Shown: positions 36,201 through 49,200 of the stretch, in pieces
Numbering within the stretch: the stretch's first letter is position 1
Layout of the letters: each line of letters begins with the position of its first letter
From: Promerops cafer
Lineage: Eukaryota > Chordata > Aves > Passeriformes > Nectariniidae
NCBI GenBank assembly: GCA_013398275.1
Contig: VZSE01014922.1
Span: 7,277,358 to 7,341,357 of the forward strand
Direction of reading: 5' to 3'
DNA: 64,000 bases
Made by a program: the position numbers and the translations under genes
Notes under the pieces: generated by a model
Told to the model about the DNA's origin: nothing
Databases searched by the model: none
What the model saw: only the letters and a program-made list of their open reading frames with translations

Positions 36201-39200
36201 CTTTCAACTTACACAGTTGTCTCACCATAGGAAGTAGCCTGGTTGGTCAGCCAAGAGATCAACAGCACTCTGCTTGTCTACACCGGTGACAGGTTATCTC
36301 CAGAGGAGTTGGCATGTCTTTGGCTAAGGCACTAAGCTTAGAAATGTGCCTGGATTGAAAAGTAGAAGATGGACCTTGGTCCTTCCTGTTTGTACCCCAC
36401 TGATGTATCTTCATGTCCTGTTAAAATGGAGTCCCATGAGCATAAAACACATGGTCTAAACAAAGAAGGAGACAACTGGGATTATTTTGGTATCTCAGAG
36501 GGCTTAGTGTATAGGATGGACCTTTCTCTGTCCTGAATGTTCTTTGAACCTATTTCTGTGTTCATTAAGTTTTTAGTATCTCCTGCTTTTTAATAAAACT
36601 AGACCTGAAGAGATATGAAAACTTGACTGAGGTGCTGTAGCTGAACCGCTCTGGTTAGTGGAGCTGCCTAAGTGTTTGCAACATGTTTGCAGCCTGGTAA
36701 AGTGAAGAATCCTGGGAATTAATGAGTAGCCCTAAAGTGCTGAAAATGACCATGCTGTGATGGATTGAGGGGCTGGGGGAAAAATGCCCCCTCTCCTTGC
36801 CTTGCATCCTCTCACTCCCCATCCTTTCATTATGCTCACCAAGGCGAGTGAAGGGGATCCTTACAGGGGGAGTTACAAAGCTCTTGTCATGTTCCCAAGG
36901 TCTGAAATCAGTTGACAAAATGTGCACTGAGCAACCCGAGTGCCTCTCCTCTCAGGCTGGGAGGTCTGAGCACTGCCAAAAGCTTCTGGCCCCCTCTCCC
37001 TGCCTGATGCTTTGAAAGAATATCATTGGCTCCATGACACTGCGGGTCTGTTGACTTGTGTTTGTATGTTTGTGCTGGGATGTGTGCACAACTCAAAAGC
37101 AGGTCTGAGGTTAAGTAAAGCCCCTTGCTTGGTGAGGAACCTTGATCAACATGTCACAGAACGTGACAACTTCCATAATGGTTTTTAAAAAATGTGTACA
37201 GGGTTAGCTGCCAGCTTCCAGGGAGGGATATGTGTAACCACTTGAAATATTCAACTTCTGAGCTCTGCCATCTTCTCCACGACAGTTTTGAAATATTTGA
37301 TTTCTCTATGCCAGCCAGTTACTGTACTATTTATCTGACATTTTTGAGTTTTGTGTAGCTTACTGAAGGGTTTTTCGTGTCAGAGACTTAATATAGGCTT
37401 TAGTGTTTTGGTTTTTTTCCTAGTGTTCTAACTGAAAAAATAATTGTTTGTTTGTTTGTTTGTTTTTTTTTTTTTTTTTCGCTAATTATGTCTCTCTTTA
37501 TGGGCAGATATTTAATACTTTTGAAAATTTAGTCCTTTTATCACGTCTTAATTCAGGCATCTAAAACCATGGCCCACTTTGAATTTAGGCCAAACAGTCC
37601 TGCCATGACATGACACGGTTTTCTCTTGGTTGGGCACACAACTCAGCACAGATGAGTTTGGAGGTGAGGGTGATAAAAAGATACCTAGGCTGCAAGGATA
37701 TAACAAGGTTTTGTCCTGTGTACATTAGTTGTAGTATACTCTTATGTCCCTCCAAGACAGGGGATGTGGATTGTGCTCTTTATGAAAGGCCTGTATAAGC
37801 ATTAAATGCTGGAAATAAAAAGATGATTGAGAATGATTTTGCAGTCATTATGGACTTTTATTTCAAGAGCAATGTGACTGCTGGGGTCAGTAATAATAAC
37901 CAGAGTAGGCCTACCTTTCACATAGACTCATAAACAAGCGTTGAAGTATTTACATGAAAACAGGAATACTTAACGATGCACAAAGAAAGATTTTATTAGA
38001 TAGGCAGAAACCCAGCATGATACCATGACCTGTCTACTCCCTTCTAAGGTCACAGTCACCTCTTCTGCCAATATTGGAGTAATTTGCCACCAATCTCATT
38101 TGCTACATACTTTTCAGTAATATACTTCTGCTACACATGTTGAAAGAGTTTAGTGTTAAACTGGTTCTCCCATCCCCACTGGACCTCAGTGCAAATGAGA
38201 AATGAGAATCAGGTAAAAGGCTTATGAAAACAACTATTTTTGGCTTAGCCCTGATAGGACAACAATTCCGTTGTTCTGCTCTGGTATTGTCAGTGTGACT
38301 CATCTGTAGAGGACTTTCTGGCCCGTTTTCTTTAAAAATGTGCTCTATCCAGAGAACTGACTGGGACTTTCTAAAACTGGAAACACTGAAAAAGAACAGT
38401 TTGCCCGTTTGCTGAATGTTGGCTAACCCTTTCTATACCACCTGACCTCAAAATGTAGAATATATGCTATCTTGTGCAGGAAGGTGCTTTCAACCAGAAG
38501 CGTGTTTTTATGGACTTTTTTTTCCCTTTTTATCCAGGTGGATGGGGATTATGGAGAGATCAGGTTTTAAGGCCATCGTGGAGACTTAATTCAGGTATCT
38601 TCAGAGACTGAATAGCTGATGGCTGCTTCAGTATGGGAAGAATGGTCAAGACTGGGTGATGCCAGTACTCATCTACCTCATCTGGCCTCTGGTAGTACCT
38701 TGCAAGCCTTGGGTTTCAGAGGAATTTCCTGGTCTTTGAGGTTCCCAGAGCATGACGACTGCTGCCAAGCTTTGAGGGTGCTACCACTGACAGAAATATG
38801 ATGCTCAGCAGAGAGCCTGGAGACATTTCCTCCTTTAGTCCCTTGTTGTCTAGGATGCAGAAATGCCACTTTCCCCCCAAACTGGGAAAATGTTTTCTTC
38901 AGTCACTCAAATACCAGAAAACAATGCATTGGAGAGCAAGGGTTAGGGAGAACTCAGTCTTGCCATCCCCCCAGCGAGGATATGTCCCTTCCTTTCCACT
39001 TGTGTGTTTTCCCTGACGATACAAACTGAGGCTGCAGTTGGTTAAGTGCTTACTTAGTGTAACACTGAATAATCTCTCTTTCAAGGGCTTTAAGTACTAC
39101 CTTGAATTAGGACTTTAGAAAGGTAAAAGCCAAGCTCCCTTTGCCAAGAGGAGCTTCCATTCACAGAGTCTGGCAGTGGTCTTACATGCCCATTGGTGAC

Positions 39201-40164
39201 TTGCTTTGTTATCTGTATGTGAAATCTGTCTCTGCTGAAACTGGTGGCAAAACTGCCATTGATTTTAAGAATTCTGAATTTCATTTTCAGTATGTTTATT
39301 TGCATTACTTTTTCTCCTAAAATGTTTGATATGTAGGCATAGAGGACAGGGGGAAAATATTGATATGATTGAGACACACTTTCCATTATGGTAAGGGGTG
39401 GGCAGATGTCACTGTGGGAAGATAGGTTCAGAGTTTTGGTTCAGTTCAGAGCCTGGCACTTTGAAATGCTTTTAATTTTTTCCTGCCTGCCATGCTTCAG
39501 CCTTCTAGCTTAAACTTGTGTGTGAATGGCAGGTCTTATTATTTTGAGTGTTCTGTGTTTTTCTTCATTATTTAGATACCAAACTTGAAAAACATTCCTC
39601 TTATCAGGGCAGCTCATCCTCAACTGGATCTTAATGAGACCACTACTTCCTTTCCTGGGAAAGTATCTGCCTCTGGTGAGAGAAGCCCACCTTTCACAAA
39701 ACACAGCTAAAGCTTTCTTTTTCAGTGAAGCACAAAGCACACAGCCACTTGCAAATGTCAGTTTTCTTAGCATGAAGCAAATACGCATTTTGTAAATGTG
39801 GGACAGACATGTTTTGATGTGGGTCTTGAACAGGGCTTCAGTATAGTGATAGCTCATCTTTAATTTATAGTTACCTGCAATTGAACCATTCCAGGAAAAG
39901 CCATTTTGTGGTTCTTGGGCCAGGGAAGAAGAAGAAGGATAAAAACTACCCTAAACAGTACCAGATATGACAGGCAGAACAGATCTATGTTTCCTAAATG
40001 AAAACTTAGTATAGGGCTCTTAAAATGTTTCTCATTATTAAAATTGCTGAGAGATTTGTACTAAAACTCTTTCAGGTATCAACTCTTCTTTCTCTGGCAA
40101 AAAAAAGAAACACTCCTTTTTTTGTTTGCTACCTCTTTTGCCACAAGCAAATTTAGTTAAATTC
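36201..40164. other. Unique noncoding sequence
   Basis: About 4 kb without recognised gene or interspersed repeat. It has a TTTG/poly-T stretch at 37444-37479. Open frames are up to about 115 codons and unremarkable. Confidence 0.55.
37444..37479. repeat. (TTTG)n followed by poly-T
   Basis: Four to five TTTG units at 37444-37462 run into 17 T residues at 37463-37479. A simple repeat with no attached element. Confidence 0.85.
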
Positions 40165-41157
40165 AGCTGGCAGACAGTCACCAGTGGTGTTCCCCAGGGC
40201 TCAGTACTGGGGCCAGTTCTGCTTAATCTCTTTATCAATGATACTGATGAGGGGATCGAGGGCACCCAGTAAGTTCGTGGACAACATTAAGCTGGATGGA
40301 ACTGTTGATCTGCCAAAGGGAAGGAGGGCTCTGCAAAGGGATCTGGACAGGCTGGGTTGATGGGCCGAGGCCAATTGTATGAGGTTCAACAAGGCCAAGT
40401 GCCAGGTCCTGCACTTGGGTCACAACAACCCCCTGCAGTGATACAGGGTAGGGGCAGAGTGGCTGGAAAGCTGCCCAGAGGAAAAAGGCCTCTGATCAGC
40501 AGTGGCTTGACATGAGCCAGTGTGTGCCCAGGTGGCCAAGAAGGCCAATGGCATCCTGAACTGTATCAGCAATAATGTCACCAGCAGGACCAGGTCAGTG
40601 ATTGTCTCTCTGTACTCAACACTGGTGAGGCCACACCTCAAATCTTGGGTTCAGTTTTAGGCCCCTCACGACCAGAAAAACATTGAAGGGCTGGAGTGTG
40701 ACCAGAGAAGGGCAATGGAGCTGGGGATGGGACTGGAGCACAAGTCTGATGAGGAGCAGCTAGGGAGCTGGGGGTGTTTAGCCTGGAGAAAAGAAGGTTC
40801 AGGAGAGACATTGTCACTCTCTACAGCTCTATAAAAGGAAGTTGCAGCCGGGGGGGGGTCAGTCTCTTCTAAGTAACAAGTAATAAGACAAGAGAAAATG
40901 GCCTCATATTGTGCCAGAGGAGGTATAAATTGAATATTAGGAATAGGTTATTAATTTTTTCACTGAAATGATGTTCAAGCATTATAACAGGCTGCCCAGG
41001 GAATTGGTGAAGTCACAATACCTAGAGAGATTTTAGACATGTAGATGTTACACTTTAGGGACACAGTTTACTGGTGGACTTGGAAGTGCTGAGTTACTGA
41101 TCGGACTCAATGATCTTGGAGGTCTTTTCCACCCTAAAGAATTCTATGATTTTAAGA
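40165..41157 (+). mobile_element. CR1 LINE, ~1 kb 3' portion, forward
   Basis: Begins inside the reverse transcriptase domain. VTSGVPQGSVLGP and LFINDTDEGI are readable from 40177, the segment just before the catalytic YxDD-type block. The frame then meets a stop in 'cagtaagttcgtggac' and further stops downstream. The 3' landmarks follow in order: 'ggccaatggcatcctgaact', 'gtgaggccacacctcaaatc', 'gggctggagtgtgaccagag', and the end 'gatcttggaggtcttttcca' plus 'attctatgatttt'. A run of nine G lies at 40850-40858. It is the same kind of CR1 as the reverse copy at 61681-62875. It is not autonomous. Confidence 0.95.
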
Positions 41158-41621
41158 TGTAACCACAAGTTTTAATCTGATTATGAGACCTGCTGCAGGA
41201 AATTCTCTGGCCTCTCTTGTGCCCAGTTTTCACTTAGTTGAATCAAAATGGCATTTTTGGCCTGAAAATTCATCAATCATTTGAATCCAGCCAAAAACTT
41301 CAGTCGTGTGGTATNGAAGTCACAAGACCTAGAGAGATTTTAGACATGTAGATGTTACACTTTAGGGACACAGTTTACTGGTGGACTTGGAAGTGCTGAG
41401 TTACTGATCGGACTCAATGATCTTGGAGGTCTTTTCCACCCTAAAGAATTCTATGATTTTAAGATGTAACCACAAGTTTTAATCTGATTATGAGACCTGC
41501 TGCAGGAAATTCTCTGGCCTCTCTTGTGCCCAGTTTTCACTTAGTTGAATCAAAATGGCATTTTTGGCCTGAAAATTCATCAATCATTTGAATCCAGCCA
41601 AAAACTTCAGTCGTGTGGTAT
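41009..41621. repeat. 306-bp direct duplication across a single N
   Basis: Copy 1 is 41009-41314, the N is 41315, and copy 2 is 41316-41621. The copies have equal length and differ at one position ('cacaatacct' versus 'cacaagacct'). The unit spans the last 150 bases of the CR1 and 157 bases of unique flank, so it is not a repeat family. The N exactly between the copies suggests two overlapping contig ends placed side by side. Confidence 0.93.
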
Positions 41622-41892
41622 GTTTATAGAGGGAGTTACAGTCTTTTAGGAATCAAAAACATTTTATAAACAGTAATTGGTTCATGCTTTCCTTCTACAC
41701 ATATGCAGCTACCACCAAGGATGAGGAATATCTTGGGTTTTTGTAGGGGACATCAATGGCAAAGATGTGTGTAGGCAACACAAAATCTTAAAAAACCCTG
41801 AATTTTATCATAACTTTGTATTCATGCTTCTAAAAGAGCTATGGGATATTTAGGAGTCTGTACCTGTTGGTCTGTAGAGCACCAGAAGTAAT

Positions 41893-42150
41893 TGTAGAAT
41901 TATAGCATTATTGAAGCTGGAAAAGACCCCCAAGATTATCAAGTCCAACGTTTGACAGAATACCACCATGCCCAGTAAAGCATATTGTGATGTTCCATGT
42001 CTACCCAGGGTAACTCCACCACTTCCCTGGGGAGCCTTCCAATGCTTGACCACTCTTTCAGTAAATAAATTTTTCCTAATATCCAACCCGACCCTCCTTT
42101 AGTGCAACTTTGGGTCATTTTTCAATGTCCTATTGCTAGTTGTCACCTTT
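41893..42150 (-). mobile_element. CR1 LINE 3' fragment, reverse
   Basis: On plus: 'gtagaattatagcattattg', 'gctggaaaagacccccaaga', 'tcaagtccaacgtttgacag', 'aactccaccacttccctggg', 'ttcctaatatccaacccgac' and 'gtcctattgctagttgtcac'. This is the reversed CR1 3' end in canonical order. It lies tail-to-tail with the forward CR1 ending at 41157. Confidence 0.93.
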
Positions 42151-43252
42151 GGATTGTTTTGGGGTTAGTGCTTCTGTACCAACAGTGGTAACATGTTGCT
42201 GGATTATCGTTACCTTGGCCTGGAATATCTCAGTGCTCTTTGATCAGCATTTGGGTGAGAGAAATTTTATTGTACCCCTTGTCTGGTACTGCAGGTGCCT
42301 GTGTACTGCAAATACAGCTGCGTGTCTGGCAGTGCTGCCTGTGTGCCTGCCCCTGTTCACACCAGCTGGCTCGGGCTCCTTGCTGAAGGCTGTTCCCTCA
42401 AGCAGCAGAGCTGTTCTGCACTGTGGTATATTTAGCCTTTACTGTTGCTCACCACGGCTTCTCCTGAAAGGAAAATGGGTCCTTGCCTAATCTGTCAGAA
42501 ATTGGCTTGTCCTAAATCATAGGAACAAAGAAAAGCTTGTAAGGAAACCACTGCACTATCTCTATCAGTCAGCCTTTCCTTATTTCCATTACGTGCAGCC
42601 TTGCTTATGTCTCTGGCACTTAGGGAATATTCAGATTCTGCTCTTCTTTTATTTTTCTTCAGACCAACTGTCTTTGGGTCTGATCCAGATCCCAGTGAGT
42701 TTGAGGGAAGTCTTCCTAATGCTGTTGGCTGTCTTTGGATCTTCTCCATCGCTTGCATCACTCTTTAGTAAATCAGAGGCACACATTTGACTTCTTCTTA
42801 GAAAGCTGATCTCAGGAAGGTAGAAATCAAATAATTCCAGTGTAGCACCTCAGTACTCTGCTTGAAACAGATCTGTCAGAGGGTTTTTCACCCCAAAGAA
42901 ATAGATAACAAAGGAAGGATTTTCTCCTGATTATATTATGGTTTATAATATTTTCTATTAAATACAATCCAATAGAAAATATAAAAGAGAAAGAAATCTT
43001 TTTTGTGCAGCTTGCTTCCTCTGCCCCACAGACAAATTCCACAGGATCAACTTCTTACACCCCTACTTGCTATAATAAAAGACCTAAAAACATAGTCAGA
43101 TCTCACCATTTAATATATGCCAACAGGGTGAAGTGGACCAAAAGTCTAAATCAGTACTGTCAAATATCTGTAGGAACTAAGGAAATAAGCTTCAACCAGC
43201 AATGAATGTGGATTTTTGTTTTGGAATTTTGTTGTTTTGTTTGTTTTGGTTT

Positions 43253-43253
43253 N
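43253..43253. other. Single ambiguous base (N)
   Basis: Isolated N inside a T/G-rich stretch ('gtttgttttggtttn'). Unlike the other three Ns, no repeated flank is apparent on its two sides. Confidence 0.95.
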
Positions 43254-45599
43254 TTATCACTGAGGTCTTTTATGGAAATAGCAATATTGCTTATTTCTGG
43301 CCTAGTGTGCTGAGGTCTAAATTAAAAAAGCAGTTGATTTTCAGACATCCCAAAGGGATGGAAGAGCACAAGGGCAAAGGGTCCTTGATGGTGGCTTCAT
43401 GGAGAAACAGGAAAAGCACAGAGAGAGCCACCAAGGAGTAAGGTCCATGGTGCCTCCTCCGTGTCAGGGTTTGTGCATGGGTCACAGTGCCATTGTATCC
43501 CAGCTTTGGAGCAAAGCATCACTGAAGAGGACAGTGTGTGAGAGCTCCTGGCCAAGCATGTCTGGAAAAAGGGACAACTACCACCAGGTAGATGGGATCT
43601 GCTGCTGAGGGAGCACCTGCGCTGGAAATGGGGATCTCTAGAACTCCAGCTGTTCTCCATCTGAGCTGTACCTCTTGGTGCTGGGTGGGCCATGTGCAGA
43701 GAGTGGTTCTGGCCCTCGGATCAGATGGGGCTTTCCAAGAGCGCTCAGGAGCCTTCACTGGAAGAGGGCAAGCTGAGAAAGCTGCAAACTCAGCCTCTGC
43801 TTGGGCTGAAAAGGAATTCAAAGAGGGCAACTGTATGAGGTGGGTGGCAGGTTTGAGGGGTAGAAGGTAGTGTGAGAAGGAGTGTGGCTTGGTGATCCCC
43901 TCCTTTCCCTAAAGAAAGGGGTTTATGTCTTTAATTTGATACTTTATAAAATGAATCTTGTCTGTGTCAGAGGAAATCTCAGCTGTTCTCCTAGGCATCT
44001 GGGCTGGGACTAGTGCTGATTTTACTGCTGCTCTTCAACAGAGACCTTTGGAGGCTAAACCTGGCCTTTTGAGGCTCGGCAGAGATGTTACAGCTGAGTT
44101 GTGTCTTGCTTTTGAAGGCCTTGCTGGAGTCTCTGGATGCTACTGAAATGCTTACATATAATAACAACAACAAGGGCTTTTTTTCATCTCCTTGTGCTTT
44201 TGGAGATGGCATCTCTGTCTGCCTGGGAGAACACTGGATTTAACACAGGGGAATGATTGGGAACTGATAACAAAGGTGTATTCCAGTCCTTTTCCATAGA
44301 AAACCTGAAATCTAATAAAAATGTTTATTTATTGTTTTATCTTGGCTTGCTTTCAGGTCTTACTATATTGCAGCTACAGAGATTTAATTAAGAAGACTAT
44401 TGAATGTAGTCAATTTTGTGCCCACTACGGATGTGATGAAAACAACGGTTACTGTAAAAACCCTTAAATAGTTCTGTCAGTCTCCTGAAAAAGAGGAAAC
44501 TTGGTGTTTTCTAACCAGTATTTTCCTATCATGAAATAGGATTGGGGGATTTTAGAGGATGATAAATTGATGATGAGTCAGTGGGGCAACATTGTGCTAA
44601 AGAAATCTGCTCTACTGTACTGCAGATAATGTGGGGTGCACTTCAAAAACTAAATAAAAACTACCCAGACATTCAATTTTCCACTTTCTTCAGCAATGAC
44701 TGGGCCACAGGATGCAGTTTAGGGCTTCATGTTATAGAATTGGAAAAGTGATAGTCCAGAGCTGACACCACAGCAGTTGTGGAAAATGAGAATCAGTATT
44801 TTTGCAGAGGAGGGTGCTTCCCTGGTGGGAAGAGAAGTGAACAAGGACACCTCATGACAATTCCACACGTGAACACTCAAACTCTGCAGCAAGACACGTG
44901 ATCATCAGGGATTCTGTCTCCAGGACCCTGCTATGTATGGGATTAGAGCTGCAAAGAAACAGCAAATACAACAGCACGAGACCATCTCAATGCAAAAATG
45001 GAGACCCAGCTGCTTTGTTCTGGTTGTTGCTTTTGCATCTGTTCCACATTGCAAGAAGGCTGATACCAATTCCTTTATAGCGAAATACAGTCAGCAAAGC
45101 ATCCTGTGTGGTTTAAGCCGGAATTCTTGGGGAAGAATTAATCTGATGGGTGCATTTTTATTGTCTTGACTGGCAAATAGCTGATCGGACAAGAAGTCTG
45201 TGGTAGTGCTGAAAGCTCACAAAAGAATTTCAGAAGCATCTTAATTTATGGCTCATATCTCAGTTTGTGCCTCCACATTACCGGTTGCTCTACACTAAAT
45301 CTTTCAGCATTTGGGCCCAGCTGCCTCTGCTCTTTCCAACAATAAAGATGAGGGTCACTTCTTCTCATTAGTCAGTAAAAGCTGAATTTAAAAATAACAT
45401 GCTGATGTTGCTGCACGGAAGTGTTTAAGTTGGATTAAATATGAGAGAAAAATAAATCTGGAAAGAGCAAGCTACAAAGGGAATTGCAGATTCACTTTCC
45501 AGTCTGAAAGATTTTTAGGGCAGAGACTGTCAATTATTTTGTTTGTACAACAATCTCAGCATAAATGGGGCCTCTAGCTGCTTCCACAATGTAAATTAT

Positions 45600-45720
45600 T
45601 GATGCTGTTAGGATCCACAAAAGACACGTGCCTAGCTTTAAGCACAGGGGTAATAAAACTGACGTCTAAAGGAATCCTTTCGCTCAAAGTTAAATATGTG
45701 CTTATGTTCTTTGGGCTTCT
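45600..45720. repeat. Possible ancient sauropsid interspersed repeat
   Basis: 'ggatccacaaaagacacgtg', 'cctagctttaagcacagggg' and 'ttaaatatgtgcttatgttc' recall an old repeat pattern of the type 'gattcacaaa...gcctaagtttaagcac...' that I associate with turtle and crocodile DNA. I cannot name the family. Recognition is from memory of style only. Confidence 0.25.
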
Positions 45721-45978
45721 GGTGGCTGCTTTAGGGCTTATGTACCTGATGGGATCTTGAATTAACAAAGCTGGCCGTGCTGTGATAAGAGGATGCAGGT
45801 CTGAATAGACACACTTGGGAGTTCCAGATAATTCTTATGACCTCTCAGAGAAACTCAGCCCTGTTGACTTCGCAGGAAACCACTTGAAATAGATAGTCCT
45901 TATCCAAAGTGACAGCAGGTACACGATCCTAATAAAAGAAACATGGACCCGTTGCACATCATCCTGTCATTGCATTAC

Positions 45979-46218
45979 CTTGCCTGACAAAGGAAGGCGG
46001 CACACCGTGATCTGAAAGAGATCTGAGGTGACACGGCACCAGACAAGACATCTTGGCTGATGGAAAGGGAGCTGGGAGGCAGGGATGGTGGGAAGGAAGA
46101 GAGGCTGGAACCCCCTGGAGCTGTGGCTCAGCACTTGCTGGTTCCTTTGTGTTGGGTGGTCTGTGCCTGTGCTCTCGGCGACAGATGTGAGTTCCTGAGG
46201 TGCCAAAAAGAGCCTTGA
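45979..46218 (-). other. Candidate 240-bp minus-strand exon
   Basis: On minus, a long T/C-rich tract (from about 46265) ends 'atttctgcttag' (AG at 46220-46219). The segment then runs 240 bases to 'ggcaag|gtaatg'. Two of three frames are open throughout. One contains CRREHRHRPPNTKEP, the other ESTGTDHPTQRNQQ. No domain or family is recognised, and the Pro/Ser-rich, His-rich composition argues for noncoding. The donor is only moderate. It could be a noncoding RNA exon or chance. Confidence 0.22.
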
Positions 46219-49200
46219 CTAAGCAGAAATAACAAAAAGAAAAAACTGAAGAGGAAAAAAAGTTAATAATCAGGCTCTGGGACCTTTTTGGCTCGCTCTT
46301 TTTCACCCCAGCCTTCAAACAACCTGTGCTATAGCAGATTGCAAGCCCTTACAGATTTGCTAGCCTTTGCCTTTTGGAAAAACCTTGCTTTCTTTTTGGC
46401 TCAGTTTACGTTCCTTTTCAGCCATCTCTCCCTCTCTTGGAGGTGGAAGTTTGCAATGTATTATGCATGATGTTATTTAAACCTCTATGTTGATTGTGGT
46501 TTCTATGGGGGCCCTTTTTAGATGTTGTTCTTTTTGAATATATCATCTGCCTTTGCAGCAAGACACTTCTGGCTTGGCTGTCCTTGCTGGGAAATGGCAG
46601 AGGGAACAACATGAGAGGAGTCCTAAGCTCTGCAGATACAATACCATGGTGATCAGCAAAACCAACCTGGTCACACCTGTCTGTCATGCTTGGGGCCTCT
46701 CTGCGTCCTTCAGTCTCTCTTCTCGGGTCTCCCTTCCACACACTTGCCCCTTCCTGGGGAATAAGCTCAGGCAGCCTATCGGAGGCAGTGCCTGTGCTTC
46801 CAACCAGAAGAACACCCTTCAGGAGGGTGAGCATGCATCAAAGGCATCCAGCTCTTTGGAAGGAGCTGTGAATTTTCCCTTTTCTTTACTCTTCCTGCGC
46901 AAAAGGGAATGAAACTGTGTAATGCCTCCTGTTCATCTCTTTATCTTCCCACTTGAAATACAGAGCTGAGGGGCAACTTTCCATTCCTTACAGTTGTCAC
47001 CATGTGGTTTTTTCTTTCAGGAACAAGATGACACAAAAACCTTTGGGAGATGCACAGCAGGAGCCCATGAGAGATCTTGCCCCGATGAGCACAGAGGGGT
47101 GGGCTCTGACCTCTGCAAGCAATGCTTTACTCACCCCAATGCCTCTGGTTCCACCTCAGCCTCCAAAAAATGAGACTGTGCCTCGGTGAGAGGAAGCGTG
47201 ACCCAGCTTTCCCAACTGCTTGGGTGAAGGTTTGGCTCTGCAGAAGGAAGGTCAGTCTTAGGGCATTCAGTGCAAGCTCCTGCTCCTTGGGCTTGGAAGG
47301 AGACCCTTGGCTGAGCCTGGTGGAGTCCATCTGAACTCTGCTGGTTCAGATGACCCTTCTGAGCATGGATGGCCACCCACAGTGCTGAGACTCACAAAAC
47401 ACTGAGCTCTGTCGCCTGAAGAGATTTCCTTTCTTCCAGCTTCTGGCTGCATCCTCAAAGCCTTACCCTTCAGGAAGAGTCTTTTTCAGAGCAGAGGTGT
47501 ACATATGTCCTCCATGGAGTCATTGAAGCATTGCTCACAAGGCAATATGTTATGGGCAGAGCAAAACTGATATTTCAAACTGGAAGAAGAAAAAAGACAA
47601 AGGGAGTTACACAGGTCAGGAAGCCTTGGATGAGTGAATGACACTTTTGCCCCTCTGCTGAATTGTGTCTGTAAAGTATGTTGCCTTTTTCCTAACCTGG
47701 AAATGAAACTTGAGATAAGCATCAAGTACACGATTTGGTTGTAGTCAATCAACTCCATCTAGGCCAAAGACCTAAGGTGAGGAGATGCCCTTTAAACAAG
47801 GAAGGTGTGGGAGCTGTGTGCTCCTCAAAAGGCTGTTGGAGACCTCAGGGACATTCTTGCAAAAGGCAGTGCTGCTACATCTTCACAGCTTCCCCATCAC
47901 CAAGCTCCACATGCTGCAGTCGCACTGCTTGGTTGCAGTGGAAATTATCTCCCAAATACAGAAAACTCCATGCTCTGGTGTGCCAAGCAGCCATGGCCTC
48001 TGCTGTAAGGCCATCACCCACTGATTGCCTGGGCACTGTGTGAAAATTGAGAGATTTCAACTCTTGAAATCAGCTTTTGTTCATTAATCTTTGCACTAGG
48101 CTGTCTCCCACTCTTACATGACATGATTAATTTCAGGTGGAGAACCAAAGAAATCTGAGAGTCAGAAGGTAGGGTTTTTCTGACTTTTGGGATAAAAATT
48201 TCTTGCTTCTCTAGAACAAATTTGGGGTTCAATCCTCTCTTTGTGATGCCTCTGTGGCCCAGGCAAGGGTTAACATCTCTAAGTCACCCACTCCACTGCC
48301 CACCCTGCAACAGGCTTAGCTTGCCCTTCCATTGTTTGGACTAAACCTTCCCAGATTTACTTACTTCCTTTTGATGTCTGGCAATGTTTGTTTATTAGCG
48401 CCAGTGGCCTGTGTTAACTCTGAGTAAGTCTTTGACTAAATCCCATTCTCTGCCTTTCCTCCCTTCACGGGCTTGTGAGCTGATAAACTTCAGTGCTGGC
48501 TTTCAAACCCAGTGAGGTTAAACATGAACTTCTTTTACACCTGCCTGCTTTCCCAGCTAATGGGTTCTGGTGGCTGCTGAGAGAGGAGTCCTTTTATGGC
48601 AAAGAGAAGGCTGCAAAAGTTCATTTCATGTCTGGTTCATATGTTGGAGAAGTGGGCTTTTAACTCTTGGAGAGGAGAGGATTATTTTAGTGAATTCCCT
48701 GCTCTCCTGAGGTCATCTGCTTAACAGTAGCAGAGAAATAATAACAGGACAGGTATTAGCCCATAAGTCACATAGTGTTATATATAGTCCACCAAGCATT
48801 ATTTTATTATTCCTTTTTTTCACCATGCTTAAGTACCATTCTGGGACTCAGGGTTTAGACAGCTTCAATCTAAAATATGAATCAAGAGACAGAAGATGAG
48901 AGCTGTTTGGGAAATGATAAGTACTTCCTATGGAAACTTTTGCAACAGTTGTTTTTCCCTTAATCATGGGAAAGTTCCATTAAAAGAACAAAGCCTACAA
49001 AAAATAAATAAAAGCAAGCAAAACCAAACCCAAAATCCACATATTTTTTTTCACATTTTTAATTTTTGAAATTTTTATTTTTGCTATGGGTCTATCTCAG
49101 GAGAGAAGGTATTGAAAAATCCGCTACAACTATTTGTGGCTTTTCATTTTAAGACAATCTCCTGACTAGATTTGCTCACATTATTTACTTAGCCCTACTC

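Noticed and set aside
40850..40858. Run of nine G as a possible G-quadruplex
   Set aside because: A single homopolymer inside a degraded CR1; no further G tracts nearby to form a four-tract motif.
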